From Oscillospiraceae bacterium (GTDB taxonomy: Bacteria; Bacillota; Clostridia; Oscillospirales; Ruminococcaceae), in contig DMMB01000014.1 of the NCBI GenBank assembly GCA_003453215.1, forward strand, positions 1 through 24,615: a stretch of 24,615 nt of DNA, written 5' to 3'. Positions 14,884-24,200 of the stretch are shown piece after piece. Position 1 is the first letter of the stretch. Each line of letters begins with the position of its first letter. Both the position numbers and the translations under genes were made by a program. Under the pieces are notes generated by a model that was given only the letters and a program-made list of their open reading frames with translations, had not been told where the DNA came from and searched no databases.

Positions 14884-16512
14884 TTAGTCTTTCTTGCGGA
14901 ACTTCTCGGGAACCTCATACAGGCCGCCGGAGCACTCTGCAATCTCTTCCAGAGTCTTGCAGGCCAGCAGATCCTTGTTTGCCATGGCGCGGTCGATGCC
15001 CAGATCCTCGGGATAGGCAACCTTACCGGCCTTGCGGAAAGCCTCAATCTGTTCTTTGGTCACCATCTCGCCAAAGGGAGTGCCCTGCGCGATGGAAGCC
15101 AGCATCAGCTTACGCTCCTCGGCATCCTCTGCCATGTAGCAGTAGGCAATGCCCTGTTCGGTTACGGTGTGGCTTACATCCTCGCCGTATACCATGATGG
15201 GCGGAGCTTCCATACCGGCGTTGCGGCCGATGGAGATAGCGTCCAGTTCGGGAACAAAGTTGTTGCCCTTCTTGCCGCTGCTCTTCAGCATCTGAATAAC
15301 GATCTTCTGACCGCCGCGCAGGGTGTCCTTGCCCTCAATCAGGCTGTGGTAGGCGGGGCTGCTGTGACGACGGCCGCCGGGGTTGTGGCCCATGTTGGGG
15401 GCGCCGCCAAAGCCGCTCAAACGGCCGGCAGTTACGGTGGAAGAGTTGCCATAGTAGTCCATCTGCAGGGTAGCGCCCAGGAAGGAATCGATGGCGTACA
15501 GACCGGCTACCTGAGCCAGGGTACGGTTGCTGCGCAGGGTGCCGTCCGCACCGGTAAAGAAGATATCGCTGCGGGCTTCGGTATATTTCTCCATGCCCAC
15601 TTCGCCGCCAAAGGCGCAAATGCTCTCGACCCAGCCGGCTTCAATGGCAGGGATCAGGGTGGGGTGGGGGTTCAGCACCCAGTTGCGGCAAATTTTGCCC
15701 TTCAGGCCCAGCTGCTCGCCGTAGGTGGGCAGCAGCAGCTCAATGGCAGCGCCATTAAAGCCAATGCCGTGGTTCAGGCTCTGTACGCCATGCTTGGCGT
15801 AAATCCCCTTAATGACCATCATGCCCATCAGAATGTCCGCATCCTTGATAAACTGCGGATCGCGGGTGAACAGGGGTTCCATGGGGTAGGGCTTATCAGC
15901 AGGAACAATGAAATCTACCCAGCCGCCGGGAATATCTACGCGGGGCAGATCTTCTACCAGCTCATTTACCTGGGCAATGACAATGCCGCTCTTGCAGGCT
16001 GCGGCCTCCACCAGGGTGGGGGTTTCTTCGGTGCTGTAGCCGGTAAACAGGTTACCGTCTTTGTCGGCCTTATCGGCAGCCACCAGGCATACATTGGGGA
16101 TCAGGTCCACAAACAGGCGGGCATAGATCTCCAGATAGGTATTAAAGTTGCCGATTTTCACTTTTCCCTCGGCCAGCATCTCACTCAGGCGCTGGGCCTG
16201 GGTACCGGCAAAGGCAAAATCCACAGTGCTGGCAATGCCCTTTTCAAAGTAATCCAGGTGCTCACTGCGGGAAATGGAGGGAATAATCATGGTCAGGTCA
16301 TGCACTACTTTGGGGTCAACCTCCGCCAGAGAAGCAGCGAGGAATGCCGCCTGTTTCTGGTTGTCGCCCTCCAGCACCACCTTATCGCCGGGGTGTACTA
16401 CTGCCTCCAGCAGTTTTACGATGTTTTCAGTTGCTACTGTTTTGCCGTTGCAAAGTGCCGCAGCTGCCTGCAGACGCTCTTCTTTGGAACGGCGCTGTTT
16501 GTCCCAGGACAT
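14884..16512 (-). CDS. mdcA: Malonate decarboxylase alpha subunit-like acyl-carrier/CoA transferase
   Basis: A 542-residue protein that follows MdcA along its whole length: WDKQRRSKEERLQAAAAL at the N-terminus, VVLEGDNQKQAAFLA, DRDGNLYTG-type segment DKDGNLFTGYSTEETP, IVIAQVNELVEDLPRVDIP, MEPLFTRDPQFI, HGIGFNGAAIELLLPTYGE, NPHPTLIPAIEAGWVESI and GNSSTVTAGRLSGFGGAPNMG. MdcA moves malonyl onto the acyl carrier protein in exchange for acetyl, the first step of malonate decarboxylation. ATG 16512 (MSWDKQRR) is chosen over 16554 because homologues start there and AAGGTGG stands upstream. None of the other mdc genes is within this window; the neighbour is a divergent LysR regulator. It might act in a decarboxylase encoded elsewhere or as a free CoA-transferase. 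Confidence 0.85.
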   Translation of the reverse strand: MSWDKQRRSKEERLQAAAALCNGKTVATENIVKLLEAVVHPGDKVVLEGDNQKQAAFLAASLAEVDPKVVHDLTMIIPSISRSEHLDYFEKGIASTVDFAFAGTQAQRLSEMLAEGKVKIGNFNTYLEIYARLFVDLIPNVCLVAADKADKDGNLFTGYSTEETPTLVEAAACKSGIVIAQVNELVEDLPRVDIPGGWVDFIVPADKPYPMEPLFTRDPQFIKDADILMGMMVIKGIYAKHGVQSLNHGIGFNGAAIELLLPTYGEQLGLKGKICRNWVLNPHPTLIPAIEAGWVESICAFGGEVGMEKYTEARSDIFFTGADGTLRSNRTLAQVAGLYAIDSFLGATLQMDYYGNSSTVTAGRLSGFGGAPNMGHNPGGRRHSSPAYHSLIEGKDTLRGGQKIVIQMLKSSGKKGNNFVPELDAISIGRNAGMEAPPIMVYGEDVSHTVTEQGIAYCYMAEDAEERKLMLASIAQGTPFGEMVTKEQIEAFRKAGKVAYPEDLGIDRAMANKDLLACKTLEEIAECSGGLYEVPEKFRKKD

Positions 16513-16568
16513 TGTAGAAGAACCACCTTTCACTTTCACCCTAAAATTTTTCAATTTTTGGCCTTTTT

Positions 16569-16586
16569 ATGGCCTATTAAGGCCAT
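16569..16586. promoter_or_regulatory. Palindrome ATGGCCT-ATTA-AGGCCAT downstream of the mdcA promoter
   Basis: A perfect 7-4-7 inverted repeat lying just inside the mdcA transcript, about 57 bp before its start codon. A further GGCC stands next to it (16559-16562). It could be an operator for the divergent LysR protein or another regulator. Confidence 0.5.
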
Positions 16587-16595
16587 GTTAAGATT

Positions 16596-16624
16596 AGTAT
16601 AGCATTGACTTTCTATAATGTAAA
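16596..16624 (-). promoter_or_regulatory. mdcA promoter
   Basis: On the minus strand, TTTACA (16624-16619), 17-bp spacer, TATACT (16601-16596). It overlaps the LysR-gene promoter (16605-16633) almost fully on the other strand. Confidence 0.7.
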
Positions 16625-16633
16625 ATATATAAT
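16605..16633 (+). promoter_or_regulatory. LysR-gene promoter
   Basis: TTGACT (16605-16610), 17-bp spacer, TATAAT (16628-16633). The polymerase footprints of this and the mdcA promoter overlap, so the two cannot fire at once. CGATATATCG (16657-16666) lies downstream between CGATAAC and TGATAAC repeats and may be an operator. Confidence 0.75.
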
Positions 16634-16699
16634 ATGACTAAGATCGATAACATACACGATATATCGATTGATAACAACCAGGCTATAAGAGGTACTTTC

Positions 16700-17575
16700 A
16701 TGGAAATCACACATCTACGCTATTTTAAAAAGACGGCGGAATTGGAGCACATTACAAAGGCGGCCCAGGAACTGCATGTGGCCCAGCCCTCCCTCAGCCG
16801 CACCATCAGTATGCTGGAAGATGAACTCAAGGTGAAACTTTTTAACCGCAAGGGTAAAAGCATCGAACTCAACGAATACGGCATCATTGTGTTGAACCAC
16901 ACCAACCGTATCCTGAAGGAGTTGGAGGCCATCCACCGGGAGATTGATGATGCCCGGGAAAATAGCGTTATGAATGTCACCTTTTCCATGAATGCCGCCT
17001 CCACGCTTATTCCGCGTCTGGTGCGCGGCTTTAAGGAAGAGCACAGTGATATTCGCCTGCACATTTTGCAGGAGGATCTGGTGGGGGATAGCGGCCAAAG
17101 CTGTGATTTAACGCTTTTTGCCGGCAGTCAGCCGGTTTCCGGCCCCTATTGCACCACCCTCATCGAAGAGGAAATCCGTCTGGCGCTGCCGATCACCAAT
17201 CCCTTGGCCCACTTCGATGCCCTTACCCTCGATCAGGTCTCCAAGGAGGAATTTATCTGCCTGCAAAAAGGCAAAAATCTCCGCAGCATCACCGATGCCT
17301 ACTGCAAAATGGCCGGATTTGACCCCAATGTTGTCCTGGAAAGCGATAGCCCGGAGACCGTCCGTGAGTTGATCCGCGCCGGAATTGGCATTTCCTTTAT
17401 TCCCATTCAGACTTGGCAGGATATGGAGGATGAGCACATTGCTCTGGTGCCGATTTCCACCCCTCACTGCCGCCGGTACATCAATCTTTCCTGGCGGGAA
17501 AGCAGCTACCTTTCTCCGGCTGCGGTTCTGTTCCGGGATTACCTCATCAAGCATTTTGCCGAACTGGCCAAATAA
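16700..17575 (+). CDS. LysR family transcriptional regulator
   Basis: A 291-residue regulator with the standard LysR helix-turn-helix at residues 1-60 (LRYFKKTAELEHITKAAQEL, HVAQPSLSRTISMLEDEL, VKLFNRKGKSIELNEYG) and a periplasmic-binding-protein-like effector domain behind it. ATG 16700 is chosen: AAGAGGT is 7 nt upstream and family members begin with M-x-I/L-x-x-LRYF. Divergent from mdcA with interlocked promoters, as is typical for LysR regulators and their targets, so it probably controls mdcA in answer to malonate or a related acid. That ligand is inferred from the neighbour only. A terminator follows at once. Confidence 0.92.
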   Translation: MEITHLRYFKKTAELEHITKAAQELHVAQPSLSRTISMLEDELKVKLFNRKGKSIELNEYGIIVLNHTNRILKELEAIHREIDDARENSVMNVTFSMNAASTLIPRLVRGFKEEHSDIRLHILQEDLVGDSGQSCDLTLFAGSQPVSGPYCTTLIEEEIRLALPITNPLAHFDALTLDQVSKEEFICLQKGKNLRSITDAYCKMAGFDPNVVLESDSPETVRELIRAGIGISFIPIQTWQDMEDEHIALVPISTPHCRRYINLSWRESSYLSPAAVLFRDYLIKHFAELAK

Positions 17576-17582
17576 ATTTTCC

Positions 17583-17608
17583 AAGCCCCGCTTTATGCGG
17601 GGCTTTTT
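17583..17608 (+). terminator. Rho-independent terminator of the LysR gene
   Basis: AAGCCCCGC (17583-17591), TTTAT loop, GCGGGGCTT (17597-17605) plus TTT. Confidence 0.9.
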
Positions 17609-17673
17609 CGTTCCTCATTACCGAATTCCTTACGGATATTTTAAAAAATCAAGAATTATTCCTAAATTTATGG

Positions 17674-17702
17674 TTGATTTTTCATTGGAATTGTCCTATG
17701 AT
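17674..17702 (+). promoter_or_regulatory. Promoter of the ycf35-ycf46-RCC1 operon
   Basis: TTGATT (17674-17679), 17-bp spacer, TATGAT (17697-17702), in an AT-rich stretch, 67 bp before the first start codon. No clear operator was found next to it. Confidence 0.6.
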
Positions 17703-17769
17703 ATAAATATAAGTAGAGATAATAATGAAGAAAAAACAGTTTCCAAGAATGATCATAGGAGGTGTCCTC

Positions 17770-18144
17770 ATGTCTCATCTGTCCAAGGTTCAGGTGGCTA
17801 TCCGGGATATCGATGTGCTGGGCGAAGCATTGCGGGCCATTGGCCTGCGCCGTATTGGGGAGGTAGCCGAAAACTACGAATTTGCCGATACCTTCAATCA
17901 ATGCGACGTAATTGCTGTCAATGCCGTAAATCGTGTTATGGCGTTTAAATTTGTGGATGGGGAAGCCGAACTGCATTCCAATCTGGAACCCGGCGATTTC
18001 GAAAAGACCCGGGATGAATTGCTGCAAAAGTATGCTGTGCTGCTCCTGCGTAAAACCGTGGAGCAGGAGGGCAAATTTCAGGTGCAGGAGCAGGAAACTC
18101 TGCCCGATGGCACCGTCCGCATTAAAGTAGGAAGGTGGGTATAA
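17770..18144 (+). CDS. DUF1257 (Ycf35-like) protein
   Basis: A 124-residue soluble protein starting MSHLSKVQVAIRDIDVLGEALRAIG, the characteristic start of DUF1257/Ycf35 proteins (MSHF-x-x-I-x-T-x-I-x-D-x-x-x-L). The rest, with QCDVIAV, FKFVDGEAEL and a C-terminal RIKVGRWV, fits the family's small alpha/beta fold. Ycf35 is conserved in cyanobacteria and some plastids; its biochemical role is not established. ATG 17770 is chosen over the in-frame ATG at 17725 because AGGAGG (17757-17762) lies 7 nt before it and homologues begin with MSH. It is the first gene of the operon and ends 3 nt before the DUF2997 gene, the same pairing seen in cyanobacteria. Confidence 0.8.
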   Translation: MSHLSKVQVAIRDIDVLGEALRAIGLRRIGEVAENYEFADTFNQCDVIAVNAVNRVMAFKFVDGEAELHSNLEPGDFEKTRDELLQKYAVLLLRKTVEQEGKFQVQEQETLPDGTVRIKVGRWV

Positions 18145-18147
18145 CTT

Positions 18148-18345
18148 ATGGCAGAACAAACAGTGACCTATCTTATTGGCAAAGATGGAAAAATTACGGT
18201 GGAAGTCAACGGCGTAAAAGGCCCCGCCTGCCGGGAACTGGTGAAAGAGACCGTGGAAAAGTTAGGGGTAGAACTTTCTACCGAACTCAAACCCGAATAT
18301 TTCGATCGGCCGCAAGAAAAGAAGCAGGAGAAAAACCGCTTTTGA
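18148..18345 (+). CDS. DUF2997 protein
   Basis: A 65-residue protein. Residues 4-48 (TVTYLIGKDGKITVEVNGVK, then GPACRELVKETVEKLG) match the DUF2997 pattern: a beta hairpin with G-x-I/V-x-x-E-V-x-G-x-x-G-x-x-C, then a helix. C28 is the conserved cysteine. The C-terminus is a charged tail (PEYFDRPQEKKQEKNR). DUF2997 genes commonly stand beside DUF1257 genes. The start is 3 nt after the upstream stop, with GGTGGG as a weak ribosome binding site inside the upstream gene, so translation is likely coupled. Function unknown. Confidence 0.75.
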   Translation: MAEQTVTYLIGKDGKITVEVNGVKGPACRELVKETVEKLGVELSTELKPEYFDRPQEKKQEKNRF

Positions 18346-18375
18346 GCCTAAGCAAACAGGGAAGGGGAGAGCAGT

Positions 18376-18816
18376 ATGGCATCTGCACTGTGGCTCGGTT
18401 CCATGGAACCACAGCAGCGGGCTCTTTTTCTGTCGCTGCCGGTGCAGGTGGCGGTTGTGCCAAATCCTCAGGAGCCGCTTCTGGCAGGACAGCGCATATT
18501 CACCTTGGCCGAAGATAAAAACACCGTTGCGGCGGCCCTTTCCGGCCGGGATATCTATTTTCTTTCCGTCACCGATTGGAAAAGTGTCGTGATTCCTGCA
18601 GATCATGGCCGACTATTGGCCTTGGGACAGGTTCCTCCCCCCGTTGGCTATCCCATCGAATTCTCTCTGACCTCACCGGAGGAACAATATATGGCATTGT
18701 GCCGCCAGCTTCCGCTTTTTGAACCGGAAACGCTTTATGTCACCGGCGGTGAGGTGCGATGTTCCGTTGTGGAGGAAGATTATCTCCCACTGCTTGAAAG
18801 GCTGGGCCGCCTATGA
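18376..18816 (+). CDS. Hypothetical protein of the ycf35-ycf46 operon
   Basis: A 146-residue protein I do not recognise. No membrane segment, no signal peptide; mostly alternating hydrophobic stretches (FLSLPVQVAVVP, GRDIYFLSVTDWKSVVIP) suggest an alpha/beta fold. Two cysteines (ALCRQL, VRCSVV) and no metal-binding cluster. AAGGGGAGAG stands about 6 nt before ATG 18376. Its stop overlaps the start of the radical SAM gene (ATGA at 18813-18816), so the two are translationally coupled and may form a pair, for example a substrate or partner of the radical SAM protein. That is inference from position only. Confidence 0.75.
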   Translation: MASALWLGSMEPQQRALFLSLPVQVAVVPNPQEPLLAGQRIFTLAEDKNTVAAALSGRDIYFLSVTDWKSVVIPADHGRLLALGQVPPPVGYPIEFSLTSPEEQYMALCRQLPLFEPETLYVTGGEVRCSVVEEDYLPLLERLGRL

Positions 18817-19550
18817 AAGTGGGTAAATTCTACCGCAACCGGGAGGAATGTTGCATCAGCGGCGGCACCGGCTGCGGGGTAGTCTACCTTTCCGGCTGTG
18901 ATATGCATTGTACCTATTGCCTGGTCTATGAGATCTCCCAGCGGGGAAAAGGAATTGCGCATTCTCCGCGTCAGTTGGCGGAACTGCTGCTTTCGCTGCA
19001 GCAGCGCGGGGTGAGTCATATCAGTCTTGCCAATGTGGAACCTTCTGCGGCCAAAGTAATGGAGGCCATTCCTCTGGCAAGAGAAATGGGGCTCACCGTT
19101 CCGCTTCTCAATAACTTCAATGGCTATGCTTCGGAAGCCTTGACTCAACAGCTTTTTCCTTATTTTCAGGGATATATCATGGATTTTAAATATGCCGATT
19201 CCGCGCTGGGCCGGCGCCTTTCCGCCGTACCGGATTACCCCGCCCGCGCCCTTGCCAATCTGGCCCTGCTTTCGGCCGGCTACGGCGCCAACCGCTATGA
19301 TGAGGCCGGCCTTCTGCAAAGCGGTGTCCTGCTGCGGCACCTTATCCTGCCGGGCCAGTGGCGCAATACCGAAGAGACTCTTCATCTGCTGGCGAAAAAC
19401 AATCCTTGCCGCTATCCCTTGTCCCTCCTGCCGGATTTTGTGCCGGAGGGACATACTGCGGCGGTATTATCACCGCCCTATACGGTGCCGCCGCAGCAGC
19501 TGTACTACTTCGCCGCCCTTGCCCATTCACTGGGCCTTTCCCTTCTGTAA
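18813..19550 (+). CDS. Radical SAM protein, compact PflX/PflA-like
   Basis: A 245-residue protein. The radical SAM cluster motif C-x3-C-x2-C is at C29, C33, C36 (SGCDMHCTYCLVYEIS), in the wording of PflX-type activases (SGCNLRCVFCQNYEIS). Other shared stretches: HISLANVEPS, PLLNNFNGYA, YIMDFKYADS and LLRHLILPGQ. Such enzymes cut S-adenosylmethionine to make a 5'-deoxyadenosyl radical; PflA relatives install glycyl radicals, but PflX targets are unknown and no glycyl radical enzyme lies nearby. Extra cysteines C13, C14 and C21 stand before the motif. It is shorter than usual PflX because the N-terminal extension is missing. Coupled by ATGA overlap to the upstream unknown protein. Confidence 0.87.
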   Translation: MKVGKFYRNREECCISGGTGCGVVYLSGCDMHCTYCLVYEISQRGKGIAHSPRQLAELLLSLQQRGVSHISLANVEPSAAKVMEAIPLAREMGLTVPLLNNFNGYASEALTQQLFPYFQGYIMDFKYADSALGRRLSAVPDYPARALANLALLSAGYGANRYDEAGLLQSGVLLRHLILPGQWRNTEETLHLLAKNNPCRYPLSLLPDFVPEGHTAAVLSPPYTVPPQQLYYFAALAHSLGLSLL

Positions 19551-19733
19551 TTTTCGCAGCTTCGGTTCGTAAAAACCGTCAACGGCCGCCCTTTCCTTTA
19601 TTGAAACACCCGTCCGCCTTGTACCGGCCGGGAATATTACTATCGAAGATGCACTGCCGTTCATTGGCTTTTTGTGCCCTCGTCGTAGAAATTCAATCAT
19701 AGTCTTACTCTCTTTCCCGAAAGGAGAAAAAAT
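19551..19733 (+). other. 183-bp gap inside the operon
   Basis: The largest gap in the six-gene run. It contains no hairpin terminator and no convincing promoter (TTGAAA near 19602 has no good -10). AAAGGAG at the end serves the ATPase gene. Read-through is likely, but an internal promoter cannot be excluded. Confidence 0.4.
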
Positions 19734-21284
19734 ATGAACTTCCATGAAGAATTTAATCTTGCCGTCCGCGCCCGCTGCGCTGTCATGTACGTCACCACCC
19801 GGGAGGAAGAACGCCTGCTTTCGGTGGTAAAGGATTGTGCTGCCGAATTGGAAAATATGCGGGTGGTCAGCTGGGATTTCGCCTCCGGCTTTGATGTCGG
19901 CATTGCGGTAGGCAAGGGCAATCCCATTGCCGTTCTGGATTTCATCGCCAAAGAACCCGCCGATGCCCCGGTTCTCTATGTCCTCAAGGATTTTCATCGC
20001 TTCCTGGAGGATAATATGGTTTGCCGCATGGTCAAAAATCTTTCCATGCAGCTCAAGCCCCAGCAAAAAAGTATTCTCATTGTCAGCCCCGTTTTTAAGC
20101 TGCCGGAAGAATTAACCTCTTCGGTCAGCGTGCTGGAATTCCAGCTGCCCACCCTGCCGGAGCTGCGGGAGTACATCACCAATATCACCCAGAATGTTGT
20201 GGTGGATATGGACAGGGAAGGCTTCGAGCAGTTTGTACGCGCTTTCCAGGGCCTTACCATCTCCACGGTCAAGACCATCCTTTCCAAAGCGCTGGCCCGC
20301 AGCGGCAAAATCTCGCTGAATGACCTCCAGCTCGTTTTGGAAGAAAAAAAGCAGGTCATCCGCAAAACCCAGGTACTGGAGTTCTTCCATGCCGAAGAAA
20401 CCATGGGCTCCATCGGCGGTATGGATGTCCTCAAAAGCTGGATTGTCACCCGCGGCATGGCCTTTTCGGAACAGGCGCAGCAGTTCGGTCTGCCTTACCC
20501 CAAGGGTGTTCTTATCGTCGGTATTCAGGGCACCGGCAAGTCGCTCTGCGCCAAGGCCATCAGCCAGCAGTGGCATATGCCGCTGCTCCGGCTGGATGTC
20601 GGCCGGCTGATGGGTAGTTATGTCGGCGAATCGGAAGCGAGAACCCGGGAAATGATCCAGATTGCCGAAGCCATGGCCCCCTGCGTCCTCTGGATCGATG
20701 AGGTGGATAAGGGCTTTGCTGGCATCGGCGGCGTGCAGGGAGACAGCGGCGCGCAGGCTCGCGTATTCGGCAGCCTCATTACCTGGATGCAGGAAAAGAA
20801 ATCCCCCGTTTTCATCGTCGCCACCGCCAATAACATCGAACAGCTGCCGCCGGAGTTTATGCGCAAGGGCCGCTTCGATGAAATTTTCTTTGTCAACCTG
20901 CCCACCGAAAAAGAGCGTCTGGAAATTTTCCGTCTGCACATCAGCCGCCGGCGGGATATTGCCGTCAAAAATTACGATTTGGCCGCTCTGGCGCGGGAAA
21001 CCAAGGGCTTTTCCGGTGCCGAAATTGAACAGGTCATCAATGATGCCATGTTTACGGCGTTTTCGCAGCAGCGGGATTTTACCACCGAAGACATCCTTTC
21101 CGCCATTCACAGCACCATTCCGCTTTCGGTCACCTTCAAAGAAACCATCAATAAACTCATCGCCTGGGCAGGCAGCGGCCGGGCCCGTATGGCCAGCAGC
21201 CAGCAGGAGGCCGCCGAGACTCAAAACGGCGATCAGCTGTATTACAGCTACCAGCAAAATGGAACAGGGGATAGCCTGTCATGA
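19734..21284 (+). CDS. AAA+ ATPase, Ycf46-like
   Basis: A 516-residue ATPase. The N-terminal 200 residues (MNFHEEFNLAVRARCAVMYV, TTREEERLL) are the partner domain of Ycf46-type ATPases, a decayed ATPase-like fold (VLYVLKDFHRFL). The AAA core has Walker A at 263-270 (GIQGTGKS), Walker B at 318-325 (VLWIDEVD), a sensor-1 Asn in IVATANN and the arginine-finger region FMRKGRFDE (376-383), with GFSGAEIEQVINDAM as sensor 2. The sequence suggests an active enzyme that remodels a client protein. Ycf46 in cyanobacteria has been linked to inorganic carbon use, of uncertain mechanism. AAAGGAG is 7 nt before ATG 19734. It overlaps the RCC1-like gene by ATGA, so the two are made together and likely interact. 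Confidence 0.9.
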   Translation: MNFHEEFNLAVRARCAVMYVTTREEERLLSVVKDCAAELENMRVVSWDFASGFDVGIAVGKGNPIAVLDFIAKEPADAPVLYVLKDFHRFLEDNMVCRMVKNLSMQLKPQQKSILIVSPVFKLPEELTSSVSVLEFQLPTLPELREYITNITQNVVVDMDREGFEQFVRAFQGLTISTVKTILSKALARSGKISLNDLQLVLEEKKQVIRKTQVLEFFHAEETMGSIGGMDVLKSWIVTRGMAFSEQAQQFGLPYPKGVLIVGIQGTGKSLCAKAISQQWHMPLLRLDVGRLMGSYVGESEARTREMIQIAEAMAPCVLWIDEVDKGFAGIGGVQGDSGAQARVFGSLITWMQEKKSPVFIVATANNIEQLPPEFMRKGRFDEIFFVNLPTEKERLEIFRLHISRRRDIAVKNYDLAALARETKGFSGAEIEQVINDAMFTAFSQQRDFTTEDILSAIHSTIPLSVTFKETINKLIAWAGSGRARMASSQQEAAETQNGDQLYYSYQQNGTGDSLS

Positions 21285-24200
21285 AATTGTTTGACCAGGA
21301 TCCGTCTTTGGATCGTGTTTTGCTCATCAGCCGGGAGGAAATGGGCGGGGTACAGGGCGGATTCGATCCGCTGCACCCGGTTTATTTTCGTACCGAAGGA
21401 GCGGATCCTTTTACCTACCGCAATGATTTTTGTCAGCTGCGTCTGCTGGCCGATGGTACGGTGGAGCTGACGGAATTCGGCCGGCCGGTGCGCTTTGAGG
21501 GAGAATGGCAGCAGCTCCTTACGCAGCTGGCAGCCTGCCGCACCCTTACCGATCTGCGCATCTACGATTTTGAGGGAGAAAAACCGCCTATGGCGGCGGC
21601 CCTTACCACTTACGGCCGCCTGCTGCTCTATGGCAATACCGGGGAATTTGCCCCGGCGGCTCAGTGGCAGGGTGTTACCCGTATTTTCTGGGATACCGAT
21701 GGTTTCGGCGCCCTCTGCGAGGAAGATGTTTTCCGCGCGGTGGGGGCCCTTTCGGCATTGGATGGCATTGCCGAAGTGGAGGAAGCAGTCGGTTCGGCCC
21801 TGCCGGGGCACTGCAGCCCGGTTGCCTATCTGCTGCAGCAGAATGGCACCGTCACCCTCTTTGACCGCAAAAATAAAAGCATCCAGCGCCCCCGAGAACG
21901 GGTGCAAAAAATAGCCCTTGTCCGCTATAATCCGTATGGTGTTTCCACTTGGGTTGCCCTCAGCAAGATTACCGGCCGTTTTTTGTGCAGTGAGCCGAGG
22001 GATGCCATCTCCGCCGATTTCTTTGGCGGAGATTATACCGATATTATTGCCCCCAATCGTTTTCGCCAAAAAATTGCGGATTTTGCCGCCGTTCCCCGGC
22101 GGTACCTGGCGGTTCTTTATCAGAATGGTTATCTGCGGGTATTTGGCGCGGGTTATCACAGCGGAGATATTCTCTGCGAGGATGTCCGCGGCATCGAACT
22201 GGAAGGGGAAGAACTCATTGCCTATCTCCCGGCAGATCTTTCCTATGCACCGGCCATCGATGGGGAGGAACCGGAGGAAAGCGATACCCTTTCTCCTTCG
22301 GAAAGTATCGTCACTCTTGGCCAACCGGTGGATCTTCCGTCCATTTTAGCGTTGCTGCGTCAGAGGGTGGAAGACTGGCGTCAGGCAGAACAGCTGTCGC
22401 CTCCGTCCCCCCTAAAGCCGGTGCAGTGCATTCGCCGCAGCAGTCACTACATTTATTTTCTCTACCAGGATGGCACCGTGGGGGCCGAATTGCTGACCCA
22501 TACCGGCCACAGCTCCCATGGGGAAAATGAAGTTTCCGGCTGGAAAAATGTCCGGGAGATCATCCCCGGCCGTCACCAAACACTGGCACTTTGCCGGGAT
22601 GGCACTGTGCTGGCGGCAGGCTGCGGCTATGGGCTGCCCTATGCCGTTTCCGGCTGGAAAAATGTCACAAAACTTTATCATTCCTCCGGCTTAGCGGCGG
22701 CCATTACAGCCGGGGGGACAGTGTATGCCCAGTGGGCCGATACCAATGAGCCGGTGCAGGGCACCGAAGATTGGCAGAACATTACCCAGCTGGCCCTTGG
22801 CGATGATTTCCTTTTGGGCCTTACGGCTGATGGCCGGGTGCTTGCCGCAGGGCAGAATGAAAGTGTTTTAGCCGGGGCAAACCATTGGGATCATATTCTT
22901 CAAATTGCTGCAGTTTCCGAAGCCGCTGCAGCCTTAACCGTAGGGGGAAAGGTTCTTTCCTGTGGCAATCCCCGCTTTCTTCGGTACGAGGGGATGGAAC
23001 AATGGCAGAATATTCGGGAACTTATTTCGTTTCAGAATGGCGGTTCTCTTTTTGTCGGGTTGGATAGCGCCGGCCAGGCGCACTTCTGCGGCAAATGGAG
23101 TCCTGGGGCCCTCTGCCGTACCGATAGCATCGACCCCGAAAAATGGTCGGGGCTCTGCCATATCGAACAGGATGGCTTTTATCTGCTGGGCAAAAAGGAA
23201 AACGGTGACATCATTTGGGAAAGTACCCCCACCGATCGCCCGGGTCAGCCCCCCGCCGATGATCATATCCCCGATTGGGGCGAAGTGACCGATTGGATCA
23301 TCGAAGGGGAGTACCTCATGGCCATTTTCCGCGATGGCCGCATCGGTTGGGAGGGAACCCGCCGTCGGCCGGAAAAACGCCGGATCACCGAAACCTGGCG
23401 GAATATCCGCCAAGGCCTTTTGTGGAGCATAAAGGGCGGCCGCAGCAACGCCATGGCTGTTGATGCAGCCGGCCAGCTTTTCTCGGATCAAAGCGGCCCG
23501 GAGGGCGATTTCTTCCGGCAGTTTAGCGGGGTGCGCCGCATTGCGGTGTTCCAGCCGTTTTTGCTGGTGCTGCATGGCTCCATCCTCTCCTTTGTACTGT
23601 TTGGAGAAAATGGTTTTGAGCGGCACGATTTGCCCCAGGTAGAAAGTCTGTTGACGGCGGAGAAAGGAAAAACGGTTGTTGTTGCCTTTACCGATGGCCG
23701 GGTACGCTCCTTTGGCCAAACCCTGTACGATAGCACAGTGGATCCTGCGGCCAAAAAGGTTCGCTTCTATGGCGACCGCAGCGATTACATCGAAAACGAT
23801 ACCGATCCATTCCACCACTTTGAGGGGGTAATCGGTCTGCAGGGCACCGGCCAGCCTTTCGTCCTTTCGGCCCATAATTCCAAAGCCAGTGAAAGTTTTT
23901 ACTCGGTGCAGCAGCTGATGTATTTTTCCGGAATTCGCTATGCCGCCGAGGTAGAACCCATGGGGGATCTGCTGTTGACGGATGGCTCCTGCCGCAGCCG
24001 CCGCGGCGATCTTTTTGCCAAATGGGTAGGCATTATGCAGCTTAGCAGCTGCGCTACGCATACCGTCGGCGTCACCACTTTCCATACGGCTGTGGTCTAT
24101 GGCGATGGGGAATATGGCAGCTGCAGTGTGGATGCCTATATGAGTATTGTGCAGGCGTTTGCCCTGCCGCACGCTACCGTCCTTCGCCAAAGCGATGGCA

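Noticed and set aside
15169..16602. Long open frame (477 codons) on the plus strand opposite mdcA
   Set aside because: The minus strand matches MdcA over its full length; the opposite frame has low-complexity Ala/Gly/Gln composition and no ribosome binding site.
20112..21257. Open frame (381 codons) on the minus strand opposite the Ycf46-like gene
   Set aside because: Shadow of the ATPase; no motif or start signal of its own.
22934..24190. Open frame (418 codons) on the minus strand opposite the RCC1-like gene
   Set aside because: Composition typical of antisense frames, no ribosome binding site, and the plus strand shows periodic propeller repeats.
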